A stretch of DNA of 64,000 bases from Heterodera schachtii (GCA_023374025.1 SIJG01000003.1:3958384-4022383), one strand, 5' to 3'. Positions 47,201 through 58,422 are shown, counted from the first letter of the stretch. Program-made: numbers and translations. The notes: generated from the letters alone by a model not told the origin.

Positions 47201-49118
47201 GGTCTTTTCCCATTGGAATTTGCCACGCACCAACGATACAAATACGAAGACACAATTGAGATGGAAATTGAAAAAGTCTTGGAATTTGCGCAGGAGGAGG
47301 TTGGAAGTGACCGATTTAGCGATGCCGTGGAAATTGGAGGATTTATATGGAATATAATGGCAGAAATCAGAACGAAAAACGAAAACAATGAGAAATGGTT
47401 GGGCTTTTACCTCTATTACAATGACCATAAAAATGGTTAAAAAAAAAAGTATTAAAAAAAATAATTCTACTTACTCGTTGTTTTAAGCTAAATTACATTG
47501 TCTAATTTTTTTGGAGATTTTTTTACCTTCTTCTCCTATTTATTTACGAAATTTAATATATATAATTGAAAAAATATGAAAATACAAAAATATTGAAATT
47601 TTGATTCAATGCTCATAATGAAGGCTTTAAGGTATTTATTAATTTTTACTGATAGTTTTCGCATACATTTTTTCTATACACATTTATTCATATATTTTTG
47701 TGTGGGAAATACTTTTGTTTGCTGGGCTTTTCAGGGCCGTTGATCAATGATCACGATTTTGGTATCCATTTCAATCGATACATGATAGACCCAAATTGGA
47801 ACAAAGTTTAAAGTTGGAAATTTTGAAATTTAGACTTTTGTGTCTAAAACAATCCAAAATGCAAAGAAACGAAATTAAAAATCATTAGAACTACAATAAA
47901 CGATTATGTAGACAAGTTTTAGACAAACATAGAAATCAAAAGACTTTCGACCTTTAGACTCATTGTTCTAACTTTAATATAAGGAAATTTATTAAATTAT
48001 TTATATTATGCAGAAAATTGGTCTTGTAAAAGTTCGGCAACACTTCGAATTGTTTCTCAAAAGAACGGCACGGAGGATTTAATTGGAAGATTCAATGACT
48101 ATATCTTTGAAAAAGAAAACGGCATGGGATTTCATAATTCCATTAGTCTTGCGGTGAGTGGCGATTAAAACAAATTTCTGTTTCACAATTAAATCCTTGC
48201 TCATCATAATTAAGCAATTGTTGGACCCGAGCAAAGGATTTTACAACAAAGACGAGGACACAGTAAAATTGGCCATTAATGTCATTGTGGACGAGCCAAA
48301 AACGGAGAAAATTATTTCCGATCCGAACAAATCCAACGGCACACTTTCAATGAAAATTGAAAAATTATCGGGATTTGCACGAGAATTCATTGGGAGTAAA
48401 CGTATAAGTGAAACTTTGTACATAAAGGGAATGCAATGGAAGATAGTGGCACAAATCAAAACGAAAAAAGAAAGCACTGACGATGAGAAATGGTTGGGCT
48501 TTGCCCTTTTGTGCGATCCCTTTGAAAAGGGTTTGCCTATCAAATTATATAATAGAAATAAAAAAATTATGTTCTCTATTAATTTGGTGAAATACCTTTT
48601 TTTTTGAAAAAACATATTTAAAAAAACAGTAATTTTTAACGTACAATTTGAAGTGTTTTTTTAAAGAAATTTTCAAAGGTCATGCTCAATTTTTCATTTT
48701 CCAAAATTTTCGACTGATTGATAAAAAAACTAAAATTAAAAATTATTTTAATTAAACCTTTTGGACATCGAAATTCCATTAATTATGGCGAGGATGACCC
48801 TAAGGAAATACTAAATTTATGTATTTAATTTGGCTTTAAGATGGAAGTTGGAGCCGCAAATGTTCGGCAACACTTCGAATTGTTTCTGAAAAGAATGGTG
48901 TGGAGGATTTTAAGGAAGAATTCGATGGAGAAGTTTTTAATAATGAAACGTCCGATTTGGGTTTTAAATATTTCATTGATTTTGCGGTGAATGGGAATTT
49001 AATTAATTTACTTTTAATTTTAAAATGGCAATTTAAGACATTGATGGACCCGAGCAAAGGATTTTACAACAAAGACGAGGACAAAGTCATCTTGAAAATA
49101 GAATTTACATGTGAATAG
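47201..49118 (+). CDS. Tandem MATH-domain protein, 5'-truncated
   Basis: Exons 47201-47435, 48014-48153, 48215-48530, 48841-48986 and 49037-49118 keep one frame and end at TAG. They give two consecutive MATH domains: first EMEIEKVLEFAQEEVGSDRF, IWNIMAEIRT, EKWLGFYLYY, then ENWSCKSSATLRIVSQKNG; second SMKIEKLSGFAREFIGSKR, MQWKIVAQIKT, EKWLGFALLCDP, then SWSRKCSATLRIVSEKNG. Each is followed by the same (L/T)L(L/M)DPSKGFYNKDED module. The relative at 26539-28061 has BTB and BACK before its MATH domain; here those are missing and unrelated repeat DNA precedes GLFPLEF. MATH domains bind substrates of Cullin-3 ligases. Without BTB the product could not act as a standard adaptor. Confidence 0.65.
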
Positions 49119-49765
49119 CGTAATTTAAATGCTCAACAGAATGAATTTTGGAGGACACAAATATTATTTGTTGATAAAAAAAACTATGTTAGTACCAAGA
49201 AATGTTTTATTTTCCATTCGAGAATATGAGCAGAACCTTCCGACGAACTGCTGTATTTTTCCTGGACCTGGATTTTCTCTGCCCCCTAAAATCGTAAATT
49301 CTGTCATTTTTGAACAAATCGTTAAGAAATAGCATTAAAAATTTCAAAAATTTTTCCGGCGGCGCCTATTAAAGGTGCGTCGTGACTAAGGGTCACGGTC
49401 ACGATTCACAGCGTCAATTCACGGTTTTTCCATGAATAATTTACACTGGATAAAATTGGAAATTTCAGACTTGCATATTGTTTTAATATAGAAATTACGT
49501 CAAGGGTTGGCTGGGTCCGGGTACCCGACCGGGTCCCAAACCCGGATACCCGCTTTTTCAATACAAGAACCCGGACCCGCTTTTTTGAAAATCCAATACC
49601 CGGTACCCGACCCGGTAGGTCCGGGTCCAAAAGTACACTGGTAAGAATGGGGTTCTGAATTCGATTCTTCCTCAACTCTTATGCAATTTGGCCTTTTAAC
49701 TACAATACTTAATTCTAAAATTTTATTGTTTTAATTTTTTACTTTTGGTTAATTTTTCAGGTTCC
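49119..49765. repeat. Repeat-rich spacer with hairpin copy and GGGTCCGGG tract
   Basis: Half of the GC-rich hairpin module lies at 49356-49372 (its right arm is lost). 49510-49635 is a tract of GGGTACCCGACC / GGACCCGG words. No gene is supported. Confidence 0.5.
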
Positions 49766-49979
49766 TGGACATTTGTAGATTTGTACAGTGGACATTTCTA
49801 CCAGGGAATTGGCTATTTTGTTCGGAGGTATTGCCAAATTGAGTTCGGCATTTATGCCAATGTAAATAATTTATACCAATTAGCTGATTTAAGTCCAATG
49901 GAAGTAGTCTGTCTGTATAAACTTTTATGGAGTTATAAACAAAAATCATATGACTTTCCGGAAAACGCAAATTTTTAAG
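49766..49979 (+). CDS. Possible exon running into the satellite
   Basis: After a TTTTTCAG acceptor the frame reads GSWTFVDLYSGHFYQGIGYF and continues to a stop inside the first satellite units. I do not recognise it. The last ~18 residues are encoded by the repeat unit, which argues that this is the remnant of an exon whose 3' part was replaced by the satellite, or chance. Confidence 0.2.
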
Positions 49980-51812
49980 GAGTTATAAACAAAAATCATA
50001 TGACTTTCCGGAAAAAATAAACTTTTAAGGAGTTATAAACAAAAATCATATGACTTTCCGGAAAACACAAACTTTTAAGGAGTTATTAACAAAAATCATA
50101 TGACTTTCCGGAAAACATAAACTTTTAAGGAGTTATAAACAAAAATCATATGACTTTCCGAAAACACAAACTTTTATGGAGTTATAAACAAAAATCCTAT
50201 CCGGAAAACGCAAATTTTTAAGGAGTTATAAACAAAAATCATATGACTTTCCGGAAAAAATAAACTTTTAAGGAGTTATAAACAAAAATCATATGACTTT
50301 CCGGAAAACACAAACTTTTAAGGAGTTATTAACAAAAATCATATGACTTTCCGGAAAACATAAACTTTTAAGGAGTTATAAACAAAAATCATATGACTTT
50401 CCGGAAAACACAAACTTTTAAGAAATTATAAACAAAAATCATATGGCTTTCCGGAAAACATAAACTTTTAAGGAGTTATAAACAAAAATCATATGACTTT
50501 CCGGAAAACACAAACTTTTAAGGAGTTACTAATAAAAATCATATGACTTTCCGGAAAACGCAAATTTTATTGTGTTATAAACAAAATCATATGACTTTCC
50601 GGAAAACACAAACTTTTAAGGAGTTATTAACAAAAATCATATGACTTTCAGGAAAACGCAAATTTTTATTGTGTTATAAACAAAATCATATGACTTTCCG
50701 GAAAATACAAATTTTTAAGGAGTTATTAACAAAAATCATATGACTTTCCGAAAACACAAACTTTTATGGAGTTATAAACAAAAATCCTATCCGGAAAACG
50801 CAAATTTTTAAGGAGTTATAAACAAAAATCATATGACTTTCCGGAAAAAATAAACTTTTAAGGAGTTATAAACAAAATCATATGACTTTCCGGAAAACAC
50901 AAACTTTTAAGGAGTTATTAACAAAATCATATGACTTTCCGGAAAACATAAACTTTTAAGGAGTTATAAACAAAAATCATATGACTTTCCGGAAAACACA
51001 AACTTTTAAGAAATTATAAACAAAAATCATATGGCTTTCCGGAAAACATAAACTTTTAAGGAGTTATAAACAAAAATCATATGACTTTCCGGAAAACACA
51101 AACTTTTAAGGAGTTACTAATAAAAATCATATGACTTTCCGGAAAACGCAAATTTTTATTGTGTTATAAACAAAATCATATGACTTTCCGGAAAACACAA
51201 ACTTTTAAGGAGTTATTAACAAAAATCATATGACTTTCAGGAAAACGCAAATTTTTATTGTGTTATAAACAAAATCATATGACTTTCCGGAAAATACAAA
51301 TTTTTAAGGAGTTATTAACAAAAATCATATGACTTTCCGAAAACACAAACTTTTAAGGAGTTATAAACAAAAATCATATGACTTTCCGGAAAACACAAAC
51401 TTTTAAGGAGTTATTAACAAAAATCATATGACTTTCCGGAAAACATAAACTTTTAAGGAGTTATAAACAAAAATCATATGACTTTCCGGAAAACACAAAC
51501 TTTTAAGGAGTTATTAACAAAAATCATATGACTTTCCGGAAAACGCAAATTTTTGTTGTGTTATAAACAAAATCATATGACTTTCCGGAAAACACAAACT
51601 TTTAAGGAGTTATTAACAAAAATCATATGACTTTCCGGAAAACGCAAATTTTTATTGTGTTATAAACAAAATCATATGACTTTCCGGAAAACACAAACTT
51701 TTAAGGAGTTATTAACAAAAATCATATGACTTTCCGGAAAACACAAACTTTTAAGGAGTTATTAACAAAAATCATATGACTTTCCGGAAAACATAAACTT
51801 TTAAGGAGTCTG
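49922..51812. repeat. Satellite array, 50-bp unit, about 38 copies
   Basis: The unit holds AGTTATAAACAAAAATCATA, then TGACTTTCCGGAAAACA and AACTTTTAAGG. Variants (GAAATTATAAAC, TTGTGTTATAAAC, CTATCCGG without CATATGACTTT) recur in the same order about 594 bp apart (50165 and 50760), which shows a higher-order repeat. Units contain the palindromes CATATG and TCCGGA. Confidence 0.95.
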
Positions 51813-51825
51813 TGACTTTTTCAAT

Positions 51826-51965
51826 AGATTTTCTTATGTTTTGGCCACTAATGATCCAACAAGGATTAATTCCTGGCTAGATTTGATTTTTCGGCCAATG
51901 AAAAAATTATTACTGATAGTACTGTTAAAGGAGGCATATTTCATTCGATCATGCAGATTGGCGCT
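51826..51965 (+). pseudogene. LINE endonuclease relic
   Basis: Allowing one frameshift, the translation reads TNDPTRINSWLDLIF and KGGIF, parallel to the endonuclease end of the LINE at 12670-12780 (TDPTRGESFLDLVL, EGGLF). Short and strongly diverged. Confidence 0.45.
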
Positions 51966-54003
51966 GTCGGAAAATTTTTAATAATTGTTGAGTTTTTTGC
52001 GATTTTAAGCCAAATTTTTACGAAAAATTAAGATTTTTTATAGGCGATACAAGCGAAAAATTTTGAAACTTTTACAAAACGCAAAATTTTGCAGTTTTTC
52101 TGCCCCTCTCCTCTTGCGATCGACCAATTTTTTCCAGAGTAAGTCGATCGCTCATTGCCCGCCGGTGTTTTCTTTTTTTCCTTCCTCTTGTGCACTTTTT
52201 CCTCTTTTTCTTTTAATTTGTCCTCTTCGTCCCTTTTTTCACTATTCCCCCCTTAATCATGGAGTTTACTGGTCCCGTTTTTATTTTCTGAAAAAAATAT
52301 TCGAATCCGGGTTCGGGGTTCAGAATTTATTATCATCTCGCAAAAAAAATTTATCCAAAATTTTTTCTTAGGTATTTCGTGGGAAATTTGCCAAAAAGGA
52401 AATGGAGTTGAAGGAGGCGAACCATTTGTGCAAGATAAAGGAACTCGAGAACGTATGTTTTTTAATTAAAATTTTATTCAGTTTTTTCAATTTTTTCCAG
52501 AGGGCGCTTCAGTCCGAATTGGAAAAACAAAATCTGATGACGGAACGCAACGCGTTGCAGGCGAAAATTGACATGATGGAAAAGGAAAAAGAGAAACAAA
52601 ATGGGCAGGGAAAATACGGTAGAGAAATATAATAATGGTGATCTTTTCGGACTAATCCATCACTTGAATGTGAAACAACAACAGATGGCAAATACGGTAA
52701 AAAATAGTGATATTTGGAAAAAGCTTCAGTAGAAAATGCGTCAGTGAAAATTTTATAAAAAGTTACTTGGGTTTTGGAGGTCACTGATCACGAATCCGGT
52801 ATTCATTTCGGCCAATTCCGAACCCCGGGTCCGAATTCGAACAAAATTTGAAAGTCTACTTTTGCGAATTTATCTATTTTGGTTCAAACACTGTTTAAAT
52901 GATCTCCTATTGCAGGATTGATGACTTTCAGTTTGTTTCCTGTATTTAAACCGGTTTTGAACCAAAAATGCTAATTTCGAAAATTTGGAATTTCGACTTT
53001 TGTTCTAGTTCGCTCCGGGGTCCGGAATTCAGAACGATGTTCTACTTTATTCTACAATAGTTAATACTGCAGAACTTTATTTAACGCATTTTAACATTTT
53101 TCAGTTTCTGTTGATCAATTCAATGCAATTATTGGTGAAGTGAGAAAACAGCAGCAAATGGTCAATGCTTGTGAAGCGAAAAAAGCGATTAATTGAAAAT
53201 TATTTGTTTTTTCAAATTCTTTTTTAATTAAGTTGGCAAATCGCCAAATGACAACGGACCCAATTTGGCCAATGCCTTCAAAACAAAAGTTGCCAAATTA
53301 GAGACACTGCAAAAGAAAATGGAAAGTTTCATTGAACTTTTGAAGGAACAATCAGAAATTGGTAAAATGAATCGAAAAACTTTTAAACGTTTAAAATGAC
53401 TCTTTTTTCTTCAGTTGACCGAGGAATTGGAGCAAATTTTGTACAGAATAAGTGAATTGGAGAAAAAGCAGAAGAATGCGCAAGGGACTTCATCAACCAC
53501 AGCAGAAAACGGTGGGCAAATTAAGGAATTGATCTGAGTAAATAAATTTTATGACTGCTATGGGAGATATTATAAAGAATAAGTGAATTTAGCTTTTGTG
53601 CTTAAAACGCGTAAGCGTACGAACATTTCGTCTACTAACCCAAAACCGGATATTTCGCCTATTGTGAAAAAAGTAGAAAATTTTATAAAGTGACCTCTTG
53701 TCAAGAAAAAAAACTAAGTCTTTATAGGATATTTTATGAAAATTTTCAAATTTTATGTTGATTGTTGTTAATAGGTGAAATAACAGTAGGCAAAAAGTCC
53801 GATTTAGGCGAAAATCATGTAGCTGATATGATAATAAGATCCAGACGGATGTGGCTCGGTAGTGCAATGGTATATAAATGGATAAAGAAATGTTAAAAAT
53901 GCCATTTTTTTATAAAAGTAAAAGAAAAGATAGGAAAGATAAAAGAAAATAATAAGAAAGTCGTCAGAAAAAATAAACCAGTGATCAATCAATCAATCAG
54001 CTT

Positions 54004-54394
54004 CAAGGGCGTAGGCAGGGGGGGGGGGGGGGGCTGGGGGGGCTAAAGCCCCCCCCCCCCGAAACCCAAAAAGTAAAAAATTTTCAGTAGATTTTTTTTT
54101 AATTTTAAGCAATTTTCGTAATAAAATTGTATTAAAATACTCAAAAATTTTCCCGGCGGGGCCTATCGGCACCGCCGGACCCCCATTTTACCATATTTTT
54201 GAAAATAGAGGCCAAAATGGCAAAAAATATTAATTTTTTGGCGAAAAATTTTGTAAAATACACCCCATAATTCGGGATTTCAAAAAACCAAAAATACACC
54301 CCTAAAAATCGACTTAAAAAGGAAAAATACACCCCTAAAAATCGATTTTTGACTTCAGCCCCCCCCCAAAGCCAAGGGTCTGGCTACGCCCTTG
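54004..54394. mobile_element. hAT MITE (CAAGGGCGTA family), copy 2
   Basis: Inverted relative to the copy at 16408, with the same ends and a perfect 8-bp target duplication ATCAGCTT (53996-54003, 54395-54402). It contains the GC-rich hairpin at 54154-54179, ACACCCCTAAAAATCG words and long G/C runs near the left end. It lies in an intron of the decayed coiled-coil gene. Confidence 0.88.
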
Positions 54395-54507
54395 ATCAGC
54401 TTCACTGATTGCTTCTTGCTTCAGAAAGTGATCGGATGAATTTGAATTCCTCCGAACCAAAATTGGCCGTAATTTCGTCATCTTCGTAAAACAAAGCAAC
54501 GAACGGA

Positions 54508-54892
54508 GGGTCGGGGTCGTTTTCGTACGGGCCGTTTTCGTACGAGCACAAGTTTTTGGCTATAACTTTTTTCTTTGCCAACCAAATCCAACATTTTTAG
54601 TATCGTTCGATAGCCCTAATTGTCCTCTATTAGCCTGCTAAATTCCGAAAAATCTCGTTAAGGATCAAAAAAGTTATGGCCAGAAGAATTCATACAACCA
54701 GATTTTCCAACTTTTTTGGCTCGAACTTTTTTTAAACTTAAGGATATTTTTTGGAATTTTGCAGGCTAATAGAGCACCTGAAGGGCTTTCGAATGATATC
54801 AAGATCGTTGGATTTGGTCGACATAGAAAAAAGTTATAGTCAAAAAACATGTGCTCGTACGAAAACGGCCCGTACGAAAACGGCCTGGCCCG
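54508..54892. mobile_element. Fold-back (MULE-like) MITE with 9-bp target duplication
   Basis: Flanked by ACGAACGGA at 54499-54507 and 54893-54901. The arms are long inverted repeats carrying GTTTTCGTACGGGCCG and CGTACGAGCACA words and meet near 54700. A 9-bp duplication with long inverted repeats suits the Mutator superfamily. It sits inside the last coiled-coil exon. Confidence 0.75.
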
Positions 54893-55062
54893 ACGAACGG
54901 AAACAATTGGTCAAAAGCAGAAGATGGACCAAAGGAAAAATCGAAAGATTCTGAAAAAAAGAGAGAGAATGAATGGGTTATAAAAACTCAAATTTAAATT
55001 TTATTGAATTCGAATTAAATATTCAAATTTAGTTTCCTCAAAAATTTTTTTATTTAACAAAC

Positions 55063-55450
55063 CAAGAGGACGTCCATTCTTTGTGAAAATTATCTGTCGA
55101 GTTGCCAAATTAACGCCGCATCCGACAACATCACCAACACCGAATTTATATTCATCATCAAATGTATGAGTTCCGTTAATAAAGAAATAACCAGCACTAT
55201 CATATGCATAAGTGCCCTTGAGCCTAAAAAACTCTTTAACCAATTCGTTTTTCTGCTTTTTATCAGCAAATCCGAACAAAATCCAACTGAAAATTGTGAA
55301 TTTTGAACAATAAATGAAATAAATTCTCTTTTTTGAAAAAATAAAATACACTTACCCGTTCCTTGCTAATTCATTGACTGTAATTTCAAAATAAAAAATG
55401 TCGGATGAATTATTCTTCGGTGAAATTGAATGTTTAGCGAAGACAAAGTA
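55063..55450 (-). pseudogene. SPRY-domain fragment (two exons)
   Basis: Exons 55356-55450 (FVFAKHSISPKNNSSDIFYF) and 55063-55286 ([52 protein letters not shown]). Splice borders are canonical (TTTTCAG acceptor, GTTTGT donor after LG). The preceding NYWDAN-type exon and the final FGPNF exon are missing. An inverted repeat starts exactly at the 5' border. Confidence 0.65.
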
Positions 55451-55832
55451 CTTTTAACATACATTTTCAAATGCCTATAAATGTGTTTTATAAATTAATG
55501 AAAATAAGTTTCAAGGGGTTTTTGAGGTCGCTGATCACGAATACAGCACCCTTTTTGCCAATTTCGAACCCCTGATCCGAACTCGAACAAAAATAAAATT
55601 AGAAAATTTGTATGGATAATATCCTCATTGGCATCTTGCCCATGAGGGTATTATATGTACAGGAAGCCTGTCAATTTGTTGTTCCTGTACAGCTCATGTG
55701 GTGAACGGTAGCGCTGATCTGAGCCCGGATTCGTGATCAGCGACCCCAAAAAGCTCTTAAAATTTATTTTCATTAATTTATAAAACACATTTATAGGCAT
55801 TTGAAAATGTATGTTAAAAGTATCCCGTAAAC
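55449..55832. repeat. Inverted repeat, arms of about 90-100 bp
   Basis: Left arm 55449-55540 and right arm about 55725-55832 mirror each other (ATACATTTTCAAATGCCTAT and its complement; GCTGATCACGAAT at the inner end). The inner part contains a dispersed repeat (AATTTCGAACCCCTGATCCG). No coding content. Confidence 0.7.
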
Positions 55833-56091
55833 CCAATAAGTACCTAATAAAGATATTTTTAAAATTATTTCATAAAAATTACCACAATTTTCTTTCTTAT
55901 TTTGTACAGTCAAACTTTTGTCACCAGTGATTTTGAGACCTCCAGGAATGGCTTCCCAAAGATTTTCCTTAAATAATTCTAATTATTATCTTTATCTAAT
56001 AATTTTAAAAACATTTCAATTAAATTTAAATGAATTTTTTGGCAATCAAATCATTTTTTGAAAAAATAGAATTACGGCACTGTTCCCGAAA

Positions 56092-57113
56092 TTAATCCCG
56101 GCCTTTCAGGTCTTGATTTTTAAAATCGAAGTCTAAATCCCGTTTTTGCACCCCCGAAAGGATGTAAGTCGGAACTAATTTCATTGGGTAACGGTGTTTT
56201 TGAACCTGCATTGTAATTTCTCCGCCGCGCAAAAAATTTTCGCAAGTTTGAATTGAGAATTTGACAATTGGCACTTTGTAATTGAAATTGGGCCCAAAGT
56301 TAGTCTCAATTTCGTCACCAACTTTCGCCAAGGTAACAAATGGAAACAATCGGTCAACATCAGAAGAATTATCAACGAAATGGGAAGAAACTAAAAAAGG
56401 TCAAAAAAATTTTTATATATAAATGTACAAAATTAAAAAAAACACAAAACGATTTGCAAATACTAATTAATTGCAAATTATTGGGTTTGCACTTTTTAAC
56501 TTTCTATTTGATTTGAATTTCAAAAAGCCAAGTTGGTCTCTGTTTTACTGTCCCTCACAACTTTTATAAAATAAATATAATGAATTTTTACAAACCCAAA
56601 AGTTTTCCATTTTCTGTGAAGATAATTTCTCGAGTGTCCAAATTAACGCCAATTCCGACAATATCACCTTTCTTTATTAAATGCCGCCCATTACCTTTCA
56701 ATGAACCGTTAATGATAAAATAATCAATGCCTAAATATGCATAAGTGTGCTTCTTTACATATTCTGTAAATACTGTATCTCCAATTATCCTTTTGTTTGT
56801 CGGCGAATCCGAAATAGAAAGAGCTGAAAAGTGAGTTTTAAATTTGAAAAAGAGCATCAATTTGTAAGTTTATTTATTTAACGAATTCATTTGTTAACCT
56901 TTCCATTTTTTTGACTGTTATTTCAAGTAAAAAATGCCATTTGAATCATTGTTCAGAGAAATCGGATATTTTGCGAAGACGGAACGTCCCCGAAAGGTAT
57001 TACATATTTTTAAATAACTAATTGTTTGTATTTGTTTTCCGCCATCCAATGCTTTGACTTTGAGGCCTTTGTGACAAAATTCGGCATCCCAATGATTCTG
57101 AAAAAGCATCTTA
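56092..57113 (-). pseudogene. SPRY-domain gene with C-terminal extension, frameshifted
   Basis: Minus-strand exons: 56915-57113 ([29 protein letters not shown]), 56596-56823 (KKHTYAYLGIDYF, IVGIGVNLDTREI, FTENGKLLG) and 56092-56390 (VDNSSDVDRLFPFV, DEIETNFGPNFNYKVP). After FGPNFNY the protein continues for about 65 residues, unlike the relatives, which stop at DLATL. The middle exon begins in a frame giving FYFGFADKQKD that does not join the frame of KKHTYAY, so one indel has occurred. The initiator end is missing. Confidence 0.65.
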
Positions 57114-57339
57114 AAATTTGGTATTATTTAAAAAATATATTAATTTTGACAAATTTAATTAGACAATTTTTCTGAACTTTTTCGAAAGGAGAGGTACCCA
57201 ATTGACGGTGAGACTTCGTACCAAGCTTTCAAGGTAGGCTCCCCTTTTGTTTTATAATTTTTTTTTAATTTTTTCTAATGAAGTTTCTGGCCGAGATATG
57301 AAGTTTTTCTTTTTTTACTTTATCAATATCATTTACATT

Positions 57340-57414
57340 GTGTCGGTTTTTAGCCTAGTGGTCTTTGCTTTCATACGTTTTTTTTTCTTCTGGAGTTCAA
57401 TTCCCCCACCCTGT
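57340..57414 (+). other. tRNA-like sequence with A and B boxes
   Basis: TTAGCCTAGTGGT (A box) and GAGTTCAATTCCCCC (B box) are separated by a T-rich stretch without an anticodon stem, as in the other tRNA-like loci of the window. Confidence 0.35.
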
Positions 57415-58422
57415 AAATTATTAATTTTGTTTTTCCTATCCAAAATATTTTATAAACTTTTTAAATTATTTTGTTCTTAATATTTTTTCCATTTTATTTA
57501 ACATTAATTTTGGCACATGTGATAGTTTTGGAAGAAATTACTTTTCGGTTTTGTGACCCCCCCCCCATGAAATTTTCAAATAAAAAGTCATTTCTAGGGT
57601 AATTTGAGGCGCTGATTATGACTATGAGCTTTTTTGCAAAAATTCCAAACTCCGAACCGTAACTCGAACAAAAATTCGAACTTCTTAGGTTACAAGGAAA
57701 ACATATTTTTTGGGGTTTTCGAGCTCGCTGAAAACAGTTATCACATCCATTTTGACCTAAAAATCCGAATTCAAAAAAATGGATTTTAGTAAAGTACGGC
57801 GGATGGTACATGACCATTTTGAAAATTTTATTGAGTTTTTGAATTAGAGGGTTATACGAATACGGTACACTCTGGTGGTATTGTCGCTGATTGCTCCACC
57901 AAGTTTTCTTTTATTATTTTAAGACCAAAATTATTAATAATAAAATATTTTGGATAGGAAAAAGCAAAAATAACAATTTAAAGTTTGGCTCGGAAGTCCA
58001 ATACCTCTCCTTTGTTAGTGATAATTAAAAGCAAAAATATGGACATAATTCTAAATTAAGGCAAAATATCTTCAAAAGCATTAAATTTTTTGCACCTTTA
58101 AGATGTCTGAATAGCGAATTAATTATAAATTGTTTGTAAAGGTAAAACAAGAAAACATTTTAATTTTTGTGAGAAAAATAATTAATGTATTTATTAAAAA
58201 AGTATTTACAAGGTTTCGATTATTTTCTCAACTATTGTAATAAAAAATAAATTTTCTTGTTTAATGGTTAAAAATGTTGATTTATTTGAACCCGATTTTC
58301 ATCAATTTATCAAAACAATTACTTTTCAAAAACAGATTTTGAGATTTTCTTAAAAACATGTGTGTCGGATTTGTTCCACAATAAGAAATTGCCAATTCTA
58401 GCATATAAAAGTGTTAACAAAC
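57415..58422. other. Intergenic region
   Basis: Contains a dispersed repeat copy at about 57607-57690 (CGCTGATTATGAC, TCCGAACCGTAACTCGAAC). Otherwise AT-rich. No further exons of the secreted gene at 58423-58606 could be identified. Confidence 0.35.

Larger units (their letters stand above)
52372..54960 (+). pseudogene. Coiled-coil exons of a SPRY-type gene, decayed
   Basis: Exons 52372-52452 (RGKFAKKEMELKEANHLC), 52501-52618 (LEKQNLMTERNALQAKIDMM), 53105-53160 (VSVDQFNAIIGEVRKQQQM), 53233-53361 (AFKTKVAKLETLQKKMESF), 53415-53511 (EELEQILYRISELEKKQ) and 54431 onward. They match exons of the genes at 18025 and 37368. Phases between the third, fourth and fifth exons do not agree, and the last exon has a stop before a 385-bp fold-back insertion. 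No plus-strand SPRY exon follows; SPRY exons just downstream lie on the other strand. Confidence 0.55.

Noticed and set aside
49922..51812. CRISPR-like array (regular ~50-bp repeats)
   Set aside because: Whole units repeat with no unique spacers, the setting is eukaryotic, and there are no cas genes; it is a satellite.
57247..57480. Hydrophobic plus-strand frame that could suggest a membrane protein
   Set aside because: T-rich DNA that includes the tRNA-like locus; hydrophobicity follows from TTT codons.
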